Shown piece by piece: positions 4,930 to 5,070 of a DNA stretch of 5,070 nucleotides. Position 1 is the first letter of the stretch; each line of letters begins with the position of its first letter. The notes below the pieces were generated by a model. It saw only the letters and a program-made list of their open reading frames with translations, did not search any database and was not told the DNA's origin. The position numbers and the translations under genes are program-made. The DNA is from Nitrososphaerales archaeon TH703 (GTDB taxonomy: Archaea; Thermoproteota; Nitrososphaeria; Nitrososphaerales; Nitrososphaeraceae): the NCBI GenBank assembly GCA_014523525.1, contig JAATVL010000137.1, forward strand, positions 1-5,070. Direction: 5' to 3'.

Positions 4930-5055
4930 ATGGCAGACGATGATCTAAATATGGGGTGTTCCCTCTGTTGGGGTCCTGTAGATTCGGAAACAAAAAATTG
5001 TAAAAGTTGTAATGGTCCCCAGAAAAATTGCGACTGTAAAATAGTGCCACACTAA
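4930..5055 (+). CDS. Small zinc-knuckle protein, 41 residues (copy 2)
   Basis: This is the paralogue of the gene at 3410. It starts MADDDLNMGCSLCWGPVDSE and keeps Cys10, Cys13, Cys24, Cys27, Cys34 and Cys36. The five amino acid changes against copy 1 are T8M, H12L, E32K, T33N and E35D; three further codons change silently. The second difference inside the first knuckle (His to Leu between Cys10 and Cys13) removes a possible extra metal ligand. T8M creates an in-frame ATG (4951) directly before the first knuckle. Given the shortened distance from the TATA box, a 34-residue form starting there is conceivable. The window ends 15 bases after the stop, so a following 54-residue gene cannot be seen. 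Function is unknown; a structural zinc protein is the likeliest reading. Confidence 0.78.
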   Translation: MADDDLNMGCSLCWGPVDSETKNCKSCNGPQKNCDCKIVPH

Positions 5056-5070
5056 ACCCAACATAAGCAA

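Larger units (their letters stand above)
4791..5070. repeat. Module repeat, copy 2 (cut by window end)
   Basis: This is the direct repeat of 3264-3550, with two differences in the first 120 bases and nine in the gene. It lacks nine bases found before the start codon in copy 1 and has AAATAG in place of GTAG in the promoter region. The similarity reaches the last base of the window, so its true end is unknown. Confidence 0.95.

Noticed and set aside
2897..5070. CRISPR array
   Set aside because: The repeats found are 2-copy, unevenly spaced and contain genes; there are no regular spacers and no cas genes.

Overview
The window looks like an accessory, low-density stretch of an ammonia-oxidising archaeon (Thaumarchaeota/Nitrososphaeria, perhaps a Nitrosocosmicus- or Nitrososphaera-like lineage). 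The reasons are very AT-rich DNA, long non-coding gaps, many small Cys-rich proteins, TATA-like boxes about 25-30 bases upstream of several start codons (leaderless-type promoters), and a small Gly/Arg-tailed TRAM protein of a kind typical of these archaea. The taxonomic call is inference; no rRNA or marker gene is present.

Left part (1-1761): a DUF3892 protein (possibly cut by the window edge), a gap with two palindromes, a 97-residue unknown protein, a 45-residue TRASH-like zinc finger gene that ends directly in a long hairpin plus T-run, and the TRAM-domain RNA-binding protein.

Middle part (1762-3263): a long gap with a strong bulged inverted repeat (2025-2090), then a decayed, frameshifted relative of the 54-residue protein encoded at 3571-3735. 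Next is a 161-residue acidic unknown protein with a GTG start, followed by a gap holding two tRNA T-arm-like fragments that share an exact 19-base repeat.

Right part (3264-5070): a duplicated module. A 41-residue zinc-knuckle protein with about 120 bases of nearly invariant upstream DNA occurs twice (3264-3550 and 4791-5070). The first copy is followed by the 54-residue protein; the second runs off the window. Between them lie three more small genes: a CxC/CxxC zinc protein, a reverse-strand zinc ribbon with a basic helical tail, and an 81-residue charged protein. The reverse-strand gene is bracketed by 43-base direct repeats, so it looks like an inserted cassette.

Taken together, five small proteins carry zinc-type Cys motifs within 4 kb, and one of these modules has been copied two or three times. 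This suggests a family of lineage-specific small zinc proteins under turnover. No function can be assigned from the sequence, and no recognised defence, CRISPR, transposase or integrase gene is visible.
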